Shown here: piece by piece, positions 26,102 through 34,043 of the stretch
How the letters are laid out: each line of letters starts with the position of its first letter
Numbering within the stretch: the first letter of the stretch is position 1
Assembly (NCBI RefSeq): GCF_964253915.1
Contig: NZ_CAXUSG020000001.1
Location: forward strand, 62,001-126,000
Length of the DNA: 64,000 bases
From: Metarhizobium sp964253915
GTDB taxonomy: Bacteria; Pseudomonadota; Alphaproteobacteria; Rhizobiales; Rhizobiaceae
Reading direction: 5' to 3'
The notes under the pieces: model-generated
Database searches by the model: none
What the model saw: the letters and a program-made list of their open reading frames with translations, nothing else
What the model was told of the DNA's origin: nothing
Translations under genes and position numbers: made by a program

Positions 26102-26536
26102 TTACGGAGCCTGTGATGCATTCGGCGCCTGCAGCCAGGTTTCATGCAGATGCCGCCATTCGACGCCGAGCGGCGCCGATGAATTTTTGGAAAGAAGCAC
26201 GCTGGAGCGGCGCCGGCTCCACTGGCCATTGCGCCATTGCACCTCGACGTAGCAGGCGAGAATGCTGTTTTCGTCCTCATAGGCCGACCAGACGTCCTCG
26301 ATCGTGATCGAGAAATCGCCAGCGACCTTGCCGCGCGCCGAACGCACGTGCTCGACGACGGCGGCGCGATCGAGGATGACGCCTTCCGGCGGGATCATCG
26401 TCATGTCGGCTGCCATGGCTTTTTCGAAACGGGAGAAATCCGGCGCCGGCGAGCCGTCATCGACAAACCACCGGACGAAGAATTCGTGCAGTTCGACGAT
26501 TTCGCGTGTCGCAATATCGAGAAGGGTCGAAGCCAT
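26102..26536 (-). CDS. SnoaL/DUF4440-like (NTF2-fold) protein
   Basis: 144 aa. The layout (REIVELHEFFVRWFVDDG, FEKAMAADMTMIPPEG, HVRSARG, then alternating strands) fits the NTF2-like DUF4440 group of small alpha+beta cone proteins, some of which bind or isomerise small cyclic ligands. The start codon shares one base with the stop of the upstream aldo/keto reductase gene, so the two are co-translated. Specific function unknown. Confidence 0.7.
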   Translation of the reverse strand: MASTLLDIATREIVELHEFFVRWFVDDGSPAPDFSRFEKAMAADMTMIPPEGVILDRAAVVEHVRSARGKVAGDFSITIEDVWSAYEDENSILACYVEVQWRNGQWSRRRSSVLLSKNSSAPLGVEWRHLHETWLQAPNASQAP

Positions 26537-27597
26537 CAGTGTCGTCCCGCATTGAGGTTGTAATGCATGATCGAGCCGTGGCGGCCGTGGCGGTCGCGCT
26601 CCAGCGTATAGATATCGCCGTCCGGGCCGGTGCGGCGGGACAAAACGGCGGCGATCGCGGCGCGGTCGGCTTCCGTCAGGGCGATGTCCATGATTTTCGC
26701 ATTGGCGAGCGCATGCGCCTGGTTGCGCGCGCCGACGATAACCGCGCCGACCACCGGCTGCTCCAGCATGGTGGCGCTGGCGATGGTGGCGATGTCGGCG
26801 CCGTGGCGGTCTCCAACGGTTTTCAGGGTGTGCAGAAGTTCCTGGAACAGGTCCCAGCCGCCGAAATCGTCGATGATCAGCTTGTATTTGACCAGCGAAC
26901 GGTTTTCGAGCGGCATTTCCGGCTCAGACACGCCGAGCCAACGGTCGCTCAAAAAACCGCCGGCGACGGAGCCGTAGCAGAGCAGGGTGATGCCGTTTGC
27001 GGCGGCGAGGTCGGCAAAGCCGTGTTCCGGCCGGTTGTCGAGCACGGAATATTGCACCTGCATGCTGGCGAGCGGAATGCCGGCGTCCAGCACCTGTCTT
27101 ACCCGTGCCACGTCAAAATTCGTGCCGCCGACATTCTGGATCTTGCCTTCCTGGCGCAGTTCGTTCAGCCAGCCGAAGGCGTCGAGATAGCCGTCAAAAG
27201 CATAGTCCCACCAGTGGAACTGCACGAGGTTCAGCCGCTCGAGCCGTAGCCGCTTCAGGGACTGCTCGACGATGCCGGCGACATAGGCCTTGCTGATGCG
27301 CGGCAGCACGTCGAGATCCGGCACCATCTTGGTGTGCACCTTCACCTTCGCCGCCGCATCGACGCCGCGCTTGTCGGCAAGCTTGACGCGAAAATCGCCG
27401 ATCAGTTCCTCGACGCCGGTATAGATATCGGCGCAATCGAAGGTGGTCAGGCCGGCATCATAGGCGGCGATCAGGTCGTCTACTGCCTGGGTGCGATCGA
27501 TCGGGCCGTGGCCGCCGGCAAGCTGCCAGCCGCCGCGGATGACGCGGGAAATCGTATAGCCGGGGCGGAGGTCATAGGTCTTGGCGGTCATTTTCAT
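26536..27597 (-). CDS. aldo/keto reductase (minus arm)
   Basis: 353 aa. Catalytic tetrad Asp54, Tyr59 (FDCADIYTG), Lys90 (VHTKM) and His128 (LVQFHWWDY) is intact. C-terminal NADP-binding segment includes VIVGARNQAHALAN. The QFHWWD motif and overall layout are shared with the aldo/keto reductase half of the fusion at 32375-33862, so the two look like diverged paralogues. Start 27597 overlaps the TIGR04076 stop as ATGA; ATG 27591 is an alternative. Predicted to reduce or oxidise an intermediate of the imported compound; substrate unknown. Confidence 0.88.
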   Translation of the reverse strand: MKMTAKTYDLRPGYTISRVIRGGWQLAGGHGPIDRTQAVDDLIAAYDAGLTTFDCADIYTGVEELIGDFRVKLADKRGVDAAAKVKVHTKMVPDLDVLPRISKAYVAGIVEQSLKRLRLERLNLVQFHWWDYAFDGYLDAFGWLNELRQEGKIQNVGGTNFDVARVRQVLDAGIPLASMQVQYSVLDNRPEHGFADLAAANGITLLCYGSVAGGFLSDRWLGVSEPEMPLENRSLVKYKLIIDDFGGWDLFQELLHTLKTVGDRHGADIATIASATMLEQPVVGAVIVGARNQAHALANAKIMDIALTEADRAAIAAVLSRRTGPDGDIYTLERDRHGRHGSIMHYNLNAGRH

Positions 27598-27944
27598 TCT
27601 TCCTTGGGCAGCGGCACGGCGGTGGTTTCGGCATGGCTGAAACGGCGCTTGCCGAGCCGCACGATTTTCAGGCGGCTGGCGCAGTTGGGGTCGGGGCAGG
27701 CGATTTCCGCGTCGCTGGTCATCCAGTCGTTCTTGTGGGTGACGCGCTGCTTGGCGGCGAGGAGCGGCAACACTGCGGCCAGCGAATAGATGGAAAAACC
27801 CTGGCCCGGTGGCAGGCTCAGCATCTCGCCGCGCAGTTCGAAATGATCGCCGGGCTTGGCGCCGCAATAGATCGGCTTGCCCTCTGGCACCACCGCCTCG
27901 ACCCGCAGGTCGTAAAGCTCGAAACCGTCATCCGTCGCCGTCAT
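27594..27944 (-). CDS. TIGR04076 family protein
   Basis: 116 aa. ELYDLRVEAVVPEG, CGAKPGDHFELRGEMLSLPP and SIYSLAAVLPLLAAKQR match my recollection of the TIGR04076 family, small proteins of unknown function. A later CPDPNCASRLKI may hold a metal or a redox-active pair. It lies between the GntR gene (19 bp upstream) and the aldo/keto reductase (4-bp overlap), so it belongs to the operon. Confidence 0.7.
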   Translation of the reverse strand: MTATDDGFELYDLRVEAVVPEGKPIYCGAKPGDHFELRGEMLSLPPGQGFSIYSLAAVLPLLAAKQRVTHKNDWMTSDAEIACPDPNCASRLKIVRLGKRRFSHAETTAVPLPKEE

Positions 27945-27963
27945 GTCCGTTCCATCCTGTTCT

Positions 27964-28746
27964 TCACGTCTTGCGCCTGTAACGTCTCTTGGTCGGCGGC
28001 GCCGGTTCGCTGTCGGTCAGCGGCGTGTCGCGCAAGAGGTCGAAGGCGCGGCTGATATCGGAGGCGAGCGCCCGTTTTGCAGCTTCCGCATCGCGTGCCT
28101 TCAGGGCTGCAAGGATTTCCCGGTGATAATGCAGCGCTGATATTTCGCTCTTCGGATCGAATTTCAGCACGGCGGCACGCACATAAGGGCCGGATTGCAG
28201 CCACAGGCTCTCGATGATCGGAAACAACACGTCGGAGCCGGAATGCTGGTAGATGCGGAAGTGGAAACTCTTGTTGAGATCCAGCTCCTCCTCGATCGGA
28301 TAATCGGAGCGGTTCGCCAGCGCCTCGTCGTAATGGCCGATCAGCGGATGCAGCGCCTCGATCTCTTCGTCGGTGATGCGATGGGTGGCAAGCTCTAGGG
28401 CCGCACCCTCGATGACGATACGGGCCTTGAGGAGGTCGTCGAGCCGCTTCGGGTCGATCACCGGCACGCGCACGGAGCGGTTCGGCAGCGCCTCCAGCGC
28501 CTGTTCGGAAATGAGCCGGCTCAGGGCATCGCGCACCGGCATGGTGCTGGTCTGCATCGAAACCGCGAGATCCTGGATGATCAGCACCTCACCGGGATCG
28601 AAAAGCCCGTAGATCAGCGCCTGGCGCAGCTGCTGGTAGACCCGGTCCTGCACTGTTTCGCGCACGACCGGCGTCAGCTTGTCGCGCAGAGGCGCAGGCT
28701 CCCGCGGCCTCCCGTCGATTTTCAGCACCCTTGAAAAATCCGCCAT
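27964..28746 (-). CDS. GntR-family regulator with FCD domain
   Basis: 260 aa. Winged helix in residues about 25-95 (VYQQLRQALIYGLFDPGEV, TMPVRDALSRLISEQALEAL) and an all-helical FCD ligand domain with metal-site histidines (KSFHFRIYQHSG, ALHYHREIL). First gene of the minus operon and divergent from livG, so it most likely controls both arms through the inverted repeat at 28808-28831. Confidence 0.88.
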   Translation of the reverse strand: MADFSRVLKIDGRPREPAPLRDKLTPVVRETVQDRVYQQLRQALIYGLFDPGEVLIIQDLAVSMQTSTMPVRDALSRLISEQALEALPNRSVRVPVIDPKRLDDLLKARIVIEGAALELATHRITDEEIEALHPLIGHYDEALANRSDYPIEEELDLNKSFHFRIYQHSGSDVLFPIIESLWLQSGPYVRAAVLKFDPKSEISALHYHREILAALKARDAEAAKRALASDISRAFDLLRDTPLTDSEPAPPTKRRYRRKT

Positions 28747-28807
28747 CTGCCTGCCCGGATCACTCTTGCCAGAGGGTTAAGTGCGCGTTACCGTGTAAAT
28801 GACGATA

Positions 28808-28831
28808 TTTGATCACAAATTGAATATCAAA
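28808..28831. promoter_or_regulatory. inverted repeat, candidate GntR operator
   Basis: TTTGAT (28808-28813) and ATCAAA (28826-28831) with 12 bp between, in the 107-bp divergent promoter region and 23 bp before the livG-like start. Its AT-rich character stands out in the otherwise GC-rich sequence. Confidence 0.45.
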
Positions 28832-28853
28832 CTCTTTTTTGAGGTTTCGCCGG

Positions 28854-29675
28854 ATGCAGCAGACAGGGGCAGCGCCGCCGGAAGGCCGGCGCCAGCGGAC
28901 CGGAGACAGGCCGGTGCTTGCCGCGGAAAACGTGGTGCAGCGCTTCGGCGGCATCGCCGCCGTCGATGGCGTATCGCTATCGATCGGTGCCGGCGAAATC
29001 GTCGGGTTGATCGGCCCGAACGGTGCCGGCAAGACGACGATGTTCAATCTGCTCGCCGGCGCCATGAGCCCGACAGCCGGCCGCGTGCTGATCGAGGGCG
29101 AGGCGGTGGAGGCAAGCCCGGCGCACCGGCGCATCACCCGCGGCCTCGGCCGCACCTTCCAGATCCCAAAACCCTTTCCCAACATGTCTTTGGTGGAAAA
29201 TGTCATGCTCGGCCGCCAGAACCAGGCCGGCGAACACATCCTGCCCAACTGGATCATGCCGGGCCGTGTCGCCCGCGAGGAAAGAGAAACCTACGACAAG
29301 GCGATGGCGCTGCTCGAATTCGTGACGTTGACGCATCTTGCCCGCCAGCCGGCCAAGGTACTTTCGGGCGGCCAGCGCAAGCTTCTCGAGCTTGCCCGCG
29401 TGCTGATGGCCGAACCGCGCATCATCCTGCTCGACGAGCCGGCCGCCGGCGTCAACCCCAGCCTGCTGGAAGTGATCATCGACCGAATCGTCGAGATCAA
29501 CCGCCGCGGTACGACCTTCCTGATCATCGAGCACAATATGGACATGATCGCTCGCCTCTGCAGCCACGTCTTCGTCATGGCGACGGGCAAGCTGCTCTGC
29601 GAGGGCACGCCCGAGGATGTGGCGGCCGATCCGCGGGTGATCGAGGCCTATCTCGGCGGAGGGCACCTGCAATGA
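28854..29675 (+). CDS. ABC transporter ATP-binding protein, LivG type
   Basis: 273 aa. Walker A GPNGAGKTT (54-62), signature LSGGQRK, Walker B IILLDEPAAGV, and the LivG-type GLGRTFQIPKPFPNMSLVEN. First ATPase of the importer, in the cytosol bound to LivH/LivM. GAGG at 28841-28844 favours ATG 28854 over a TTG at 28839. First gene of the plus operon; the next gene overlaps it by 4 bp (ATGA). Confidence 0.93.
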   Translation: MQQTGAAPPEGRRQRTGDRPVLAAENVVQRFGGIAAVDGVSLSIGAGEIVGLIGPNGAGKTTMFNLLAGAMSPTAGRVLIEGEAVEASPAHRRITRGLGRTFQIPKPFPNMSLVENVMLGRQNQAGEHILPNWIMPGRVAREERETYDKAMALLEFVTLTHLARQPAKVLSGGQRKLLELARVLMAEPRIILLDEPAAGVNPSLLEVIIDRIVEINRRGTTFLIIEHNMDMIARLCSHVFVMATGKLLCEGTPEDVAADPRVIEAYLGGGHLQ

Positions 29676-30442
29676 GCGCCCCTCATCCTGAAAGTCAGGC
29701 CGAGCCGATCCTCGCCGTCACCGACCTCGTCTCGGGTTACGATCCGGGCGTGCCGATCGTCCGCGGCGCCTCGATGACGGTGGCGCCGGGCGAGATCGTC
29801 GTCATCCTCGGCCCGAACGGTGCCGGCAAATCCACCTTCATCAAGTCGATTGCCGGCCTGGTGCCGAAACAGTCGGGTTCGGTCCGGCTCGAAGGCCGGG
29901 AAATCGCCGCGCTGCCGGCGCACCGGCTGGTGCATGAAGGGCTTGCCTTCGTGCCGCAGACGGAAAACGTTTTTGGCCAGATGAGCGTCGAGGACAATCT
30001 GCGGCTCGCCGCCGGCATTCTGCCGAAGGCCGAACGCGCGCCGCAGCTCGACAAGATGTACGGCATGTTTGCCGATCTCGCCCGCCAGCGCCATCTCCTC
30101 GCCGGCCGGCTTTCCGGCGGCCAGCGCCAGATGGTCGCGGTCGCCCGGGCGCTGATGGTCTCGCCGCGTGTCGTCATGCTCGACGAACCCTCCGCCGGCC
30201 TGTCGCCAAAACTGGTAGAGCAGGTGTTCGTCAATCTTGCCGGCATCCGCAAGGCGGGCGTCACCATCGTGCTGGTGGAGCAGAACGCCAAGGCGGCGCT
30301 GGCGATCGCCGACCGCGCCTATATCCTCGCCGAAGGCCGCAATGCCCATGAGGGCGGTGCCGCCGACCTCTGGAACGATCCGGCCATTGCCGCACTCTAT
30401 CTCGGCGGCGGCAAGCTGCGCGGCAAGGAGGTGCCGGCATGA
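29672..30442 (+). CDS. ABC transporter ATP-binding protein, LivF type
   Basis: 256 aa. Walker A GPNGAGKST (47-55), LSGGQRQ signature, VVMLDEPSAGLSPKL, and LivF-type GLAFVPQTENVFGQMSVEDN. Second ATPase of the same heteromeric importer. Both ends overlap neighbours by 4 bp, indicating tight translational coupling. Confidence 0.93.
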   Translation: MSAPHPESQAEPILAVTDLVSGYDPGVPIVRGASMTVAPGEIVVILGPNGAGKSTFIKSIAGLVPKQSGSVRLEGREIAALPAHRLVHEGLAFVPQTENVFGQMSVEDNLRLAAGILPKAERAPQLDKMYGMFADLARQRHLLAGRLSGGQRQMVAVARALMVSPRVVMLDEPSAGLSPKLVEQVFVNLAGIRKAGVTIVLVEQNAKAALAIADRAYILAEGRNAHEGGAADLWNDPAIAALYLGGGKLRGKEVPA

Positions 30443-31347
30443 ACCTGCAATTCCTCGTCGACGGCCTGCTGACAGGCTCGATCATTGGTCTCGGCGCCAT
30501 CGGCGTGACGCTGACCTATTCCATCCTGCGGTTTTCGAACTTCGCCCATGGCGAGTTCATCTCCTGGGGCGCTTATGCGACGCTGTTTACCTCCGGCATT
30601 CTCGGCTGGGCCATGGGCGGCGCGGTGCCGGCCATCGGGCCGTTCTCCTTCGGCTGGACGCTGCTTGTCGCCGCAATCATCGCCATGGTCCTGACCGGCC
30701 TGTTGGCGCTCGGCCTCGATTACGTGCTCTTCCGCCACCTGCGCCGGCGCGCCAACGCCATCACCGCCGTCATGGCAAGTTTTGGCGCCTCGATGGCGCT
30801 GCGCAGCCTGCTCGAATTCTTCTTCACCTCCAGCCCGACCTATTTCAGCAAGAAGCTGCAGATCGCCAAACAATTGGGTCTCGGCATCCGCGCCACGCCG
30901 GACCAGATGGTGCTGATCGGCCTTACCGCTGCTCTCGTGCTCTCCATCCATCTGCTGCTGACGCGCACCCAGACCGGTCGCTCGATGCGGGCGGTCAGCG
31001 AAAACCCGGATCTGGCGCGGGTGGCCGGCATCGATGTTGCCCGCATCGTCAACATCACCTGGATGATCGGCGGGGCGCTTGCCTGCGCCGCCGGCATCAT
31101 GGTCGGTCTGCTCGTGCAGATCCGTCCCTATATGGGTTTCGATCTGCTTCTGCCGTTGTTTGCCGCCGCCATCCTCGGGGGCATCGGCAGCGTGCCGGGC
31201 GCTCTGATCGGCGGTCTGATCGTCGGCATCGCCGAGGCGATGGCAGTACAGACGGTCGGCGCCGAATGGCGCGCCGCGGTCGCCTTCCTCCTTTTGATCG
31301 TCGTCCTCATCGTGCGGCCGTCCGGCCTGTTCGGAGCTAGATCCTGA
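30439..31347 (+). CDS. ABC transporter permease, LivH type
   Basis: 302 aa inner-membrane protein with about eight helices. Typical LivH features: N-terminal LLTGSIIGLGAIGVTLTYSI, the cytoplasmic-loop motif RAVSENPDLARVAGID, and C-terminal AAILGGIGSVPGALIGGLIV. One half of the translocation channel. Starts by ATGA overlap with livF. Confidence 0.92.
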   Translation: MNLQFLVDGLLTGSIIGLGAIGVTLTYSILRFSNFAHGEFISWGAYATLFTSGILGWAMGGAVPAIGPFSFGWTLLVAAIIAMVLTGLLALGLDYVLFRHLRRRANAITAVMASFGASMALRSLLEFFFTSSPTYFSKKLQIAKQLGLGIRATPDQMVLIGLTAALVLSIHLLLTRTQTGRSMRAVSENPDLARVAGIDVARIVNITWMIGGALACAAGIMVGLLVQIRPYMGFDLLLPLFAAAILGGIGSVPGALIGGLIVGIAEAMAVQTVGAEWRAAVAFLLLIVVLIVRPSGLFGARS

Positions 31348-32348
31348 TGCTCGACCTCATCAATCTCGGCCTTGCCGGTTACATCGCCTTCTTCCTGGCA
31401 ACGGCGCTCAGCTATTCCATCCTCTGCCTCGGCCTCAACCTGCAATGGGGTCAGACCGGCCTGTTCAATGTCGGCGTCGCCGGTTTTGCCGCTGTCGGTG
31501 CCTATACCTCGGCGATCCTCACCACGCCGCCGAGCGATGTGCATTTCGGCGGTTTCGGCCTGCCGATCGTCGTCGGCTGGGCCGGCGCCATGCTGGTTTC
31601 CGCCGCCGTCACCGGCTTCATCGGCCTGGCGACGCTCCGGCTGCGCTCCGACTACCTCGCCATTGCCACCTTCGGCGTTGCCGTCACCATCCAGCTGGTG
31701 GCGCTGAATGCGCAATGGCTGACCGGCGGTCCCTTCGGCATCGGTTTCATCCCGCGGCTGTTCGGCGGGCTGGCCGGCAATGCACTCGCCTTCAACTTCG
31801 CCAATCTCGCCACCATCGCCGTCGTCGTGCTGGTGCTGTATCTGGCGCTGGAGCGGCTGGTGCGCAGCCCGTGGGGCCGTGTTCTCCGCGCCGTGCGCGA
31901 GGACGAGGAGGCGGCCACCTCGCTCGGCAAGAGCCCGGCACGCTACCGACTGCAGGCTTTCGTGCTCGGCGGTGCGATCATGGGGCTGGGTGGTGCCGTA
32001 CAGGCGCATTTCATCGGTTTCATCGCGCCGGAAAACTACCTGCCGACCCTGACCTTCCAGGTCTGGACGATGCTGATCATCGGCGGCTCCGGCAACAATC
32101 TCGGCGCCATCCTTGGCGGCGTGGTCATCTGGGCGCTCTGGGCATTGTCCGGCAGCGCCATCCAGGCGATCTTTCCGCCGGAACAGCAGGCGCGTGCGGC
32201 TGCATTGCAGATCACCGGCATCGGCGTGCTGCTCTCGGTCGCGCTCATCCTGCGGCCGCGCGGCCTGCTGGGTGAAAAGATCATCGTCTCCCGCCACATG
32301 GACCTTGCCGATACACTCGCCCCGCCGGCTTCGGCCAAAGCCGACTGA
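31347..32348 (+). CDS. ABC transporter permease, LivM type
   Basis: 333 aa with about ten membrane segments. LivM pattern: LGLNLQWGQTGLFNVGVAGF, LRLRSDYLAIATFGV, RAVREDEEAATSLGKSP and IIGGSGNNLGAILGGVVI. Second half of the channel. Shares one base with the livH stop codon. Confidence 0.92.
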   Translation: MLDLINLGLAGYIAFFLATALSYSILCLGLNLQWGQTGLFNVGVAGFAAVGAYTSAILTTPPSDVHFGGFGLPIVVGWAGAMLVSAAVTGFIGLATLRLRSDYLAIATFGVAVTIQLVALNAQWLTGGPFGIGFIPRLFGGLAGNALAFNFANLATIAVVVLVLYLALERLVRSPWGRVLRAVREDEEAATSLGKSPARYRLQAFVLGGAIMGLGGAVQAHFIGFIAPENYLPTLTFQVWTMLIIGGSGNNLGAILGGVVIWALWALSGSAIQAIFPPEQQARAAALQITGIGVLLSVALILRPRGLLGEKIIVSRHMDLADTLAPPASAKAD

Positions 32349-32374
32349 TCCCTTCTCTTTTCCGGAATAAAGCC

Positions 32375-33862
32375 ATGACCGTCCCGACAACGCCCGACCG
32401 TTTCAAGCTTGCCCCCGATCTCGAAATTTCCCGCATCGTCACCGGCCTCTGGCAGGTGGCGGACATGGAGCGCGATCGTCCGGCGCTCGATCCAGACGCC
32501 ATGTCCTCCGTGCTGCTCGATTACGCCCGCGCCGGCTTCGACAGTTTCGACATGGCCGATCATTACGGCAGCGCCGAAATCATCGCCGGCCGCCTGCTGG
32601 CACGTGCCGCCGCCGGCGAAGCGGCCGGCCCTAACCGTCCGGTTGCCTTCACCAAATGGTGCCCGGTTCCCGGTCCGATGCCGTTGTCCGTCGTGCGGGA
32701 GGGGGTGGAGCGCAGCCTGAAGCGGCTGAACGTTTCGCGTATCGACCTGATGCAGTTCCATTGGTGGACATTTGAGCATCCGGCCTATCTCGATGCCATG
32801 AAAGGCCTGGCGGTGCTGAAGGAGGAGGGATTGATCGGCCATATCGGACTGACCAATTTCGACACTGCGCACCTGCAGGTATTGGTCAAGCACGGTATTC
32901 CCGTTGTTTCCAACCAGGTCTGCTTCTCGCTGCTCGATCGGCGTGCCGCCGGCGAGATGAGCGATTTCTGCCTGGAAAACGGTATCCGGCTCCTCGCTTA
33001 TGGCACGCTCGCCGGCGGGCTGATGTCGGAGCGCTGGCTCGGCAAGCCGGAGCCGGCCGAAGGCGACATCGCCGACTGGAGCAAGTCGAAATACAAGCGT
33101 TTCGTCGACGAGATCGGCGGTTGGCCGGCGCTGCAGGGCATTCTGTCTGCCCTCGATGTCGTCGCCAGGCGTCATGGCGTCTCGATCTCCAACGTCGCCA
33201 CACGCTGGGTGCTGGAGCACGAGGCGGTGGCCGCCACCATCATCGGCGCACGGCTGGGCGAACGGGAGCACCGCGGCGACAACCTGAAACTGTTCTCCTT
33301 CGCGCTGGATGGCGAAGACCATGCCGCCATCGACAAGGCACTCGCCGGCACACATATGCTCGCCGGTGATTGCGGTGACGAATACCGTCGTCCGCCTTTC
33401 CTCACGGCATCGGGAGACCTCAGCCACCACCTCGACAGCGTGCCGAAATATTTCACAGCCACCCCGACGCCCGGCCGACCGGGTCGTCTGCGCGTCGATT
33501 CCGGCAGTGTCTGGGAGCCGCTGGCCGGCTACAGCCGCGCCGTACGAGTCAAGGACCGCGTGCTCGTCAGCGGCACGACGGCGACGAACGGCTCCGGTGA
33601 AGTCGTCTGCCCCGGAGATCCCGCCGGCCAGACCGTCTTCATTCTCGACAAGATCGCCGCCAGCCTGGCAGCGCTGGGCGCGCGAATGGAGGATGTGGTG
33701 CGCACCCGCGTCTTCCTCCGCCATGTCGATGACTGGGAGCCGGTGTCGCGCATTCATGGCCGTTATTTCGGTGAAATCCGTCCGGCCAACACCCTGCTTG
33801 CGGTCGGCGATCTCATCGGTGACTACCTCGTGGAGATCGATTGCGAGGCCATTGTCGATTGA
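32375..33862 (+). CDS. aldo/keto reductase fused to a RidA-like domain
   Basis: 495 aa, longer than either family alone. Residues about 1-345 are an aldo/keto reductase with tetrad Asp59, Tyr64, Lys94 and His129 (LMQFHWWTF). Residues about 375-495 are a RidA/YjgF domain (VLVSGTTATNGSG, KIAASLAALGARMEDVVRTR, EIRPANTLLAVGDLI). The arginine that binds the substrate carboxylate in E. coli RidA (PARS) is replaced by Asn472 (PANT), so imine-deaminase activity is doubtful. Last gene of the plus operon, 26 bp after livM. No frameshift is involved; the fusion is continuous. Confidence 0.88.
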   Translation: MTVPTTPDRFKLAPDLEISRIVTGLWQVADMERDRPALDPDAMSSVLLDYARAGFDSFDMADHYGSAEIIAGRLLARAAAGEAAGPNRPVAFTKWCPVPGPMPLSVVREGVERSLKRLNVSRIDLMQFHWWTFEHPAYLDAMKGLAVLKEEGLIGHIGLTNFDTAHLQVLVKHGIPVVSNQVCFSLLDRRAAGEMSDFCLENGIRLLAYGTLAGGLMSERWLGKPEPAEGDIADWSKSKYKRFVDEIGGWPALQGILSALDVVARRHGVSISNVATRWVLEHEAVAATIIGARLGEREHRGDNLKLFSFALDGEDHAAIDKALAGTHMLAGDCGDEYRRPPFLTASGDLSHHLDSVPKYFTATPTPGRPGRLRVDSGSVWEPLAGYSRAVRVKDRVLVSGTTATNGSGEVVCPGDPAGQTVFILDKIAASLAALGARMEDVVRTRVFLRHVDDWEPVSRIHGRYFGEIRPANTLLAVGDLIGDYLVEIDCEAIVD

Positions 33863-33875
33863 CGGTTGCGCCGTT

Positions 33876-33907
33876 GCGTCAAGGCCGCCGTGCGGCGGTC
33901 TTGACGC
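33876..33907 (+). terminator. hairpin at the end of the plus operon
   Basis: GCGTCAAGGCCGCCG (33876-33890) pairs with CGGCGGTCTTGACGC (33893-33907) with one wobble, 13 bp after the stop. The next T-rich run begins about 8 bp later. A probable terminator. Confidence 0.6.
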
Positions 33908-34043
33908 GGCAAGATTCTTTTTAAACTTAAAACTTCTCGCTTGAAATGCGCGAGGATTTGTTTCACCCTTTCGCAATATACGAGCCGTTTTTTCCGCCTT
34001 TGTTGCGGAAACGGGCAAAAAACACGTCAAGGGCAGCGTTTCG

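Noticed and set aside
28799..30442. Apparent 547-codon fusion ending in the LivF frame
   Set aside because: The first 290 codons are an off-frame reading of livG; livG and livF are separate genes with an ATGA overlap.
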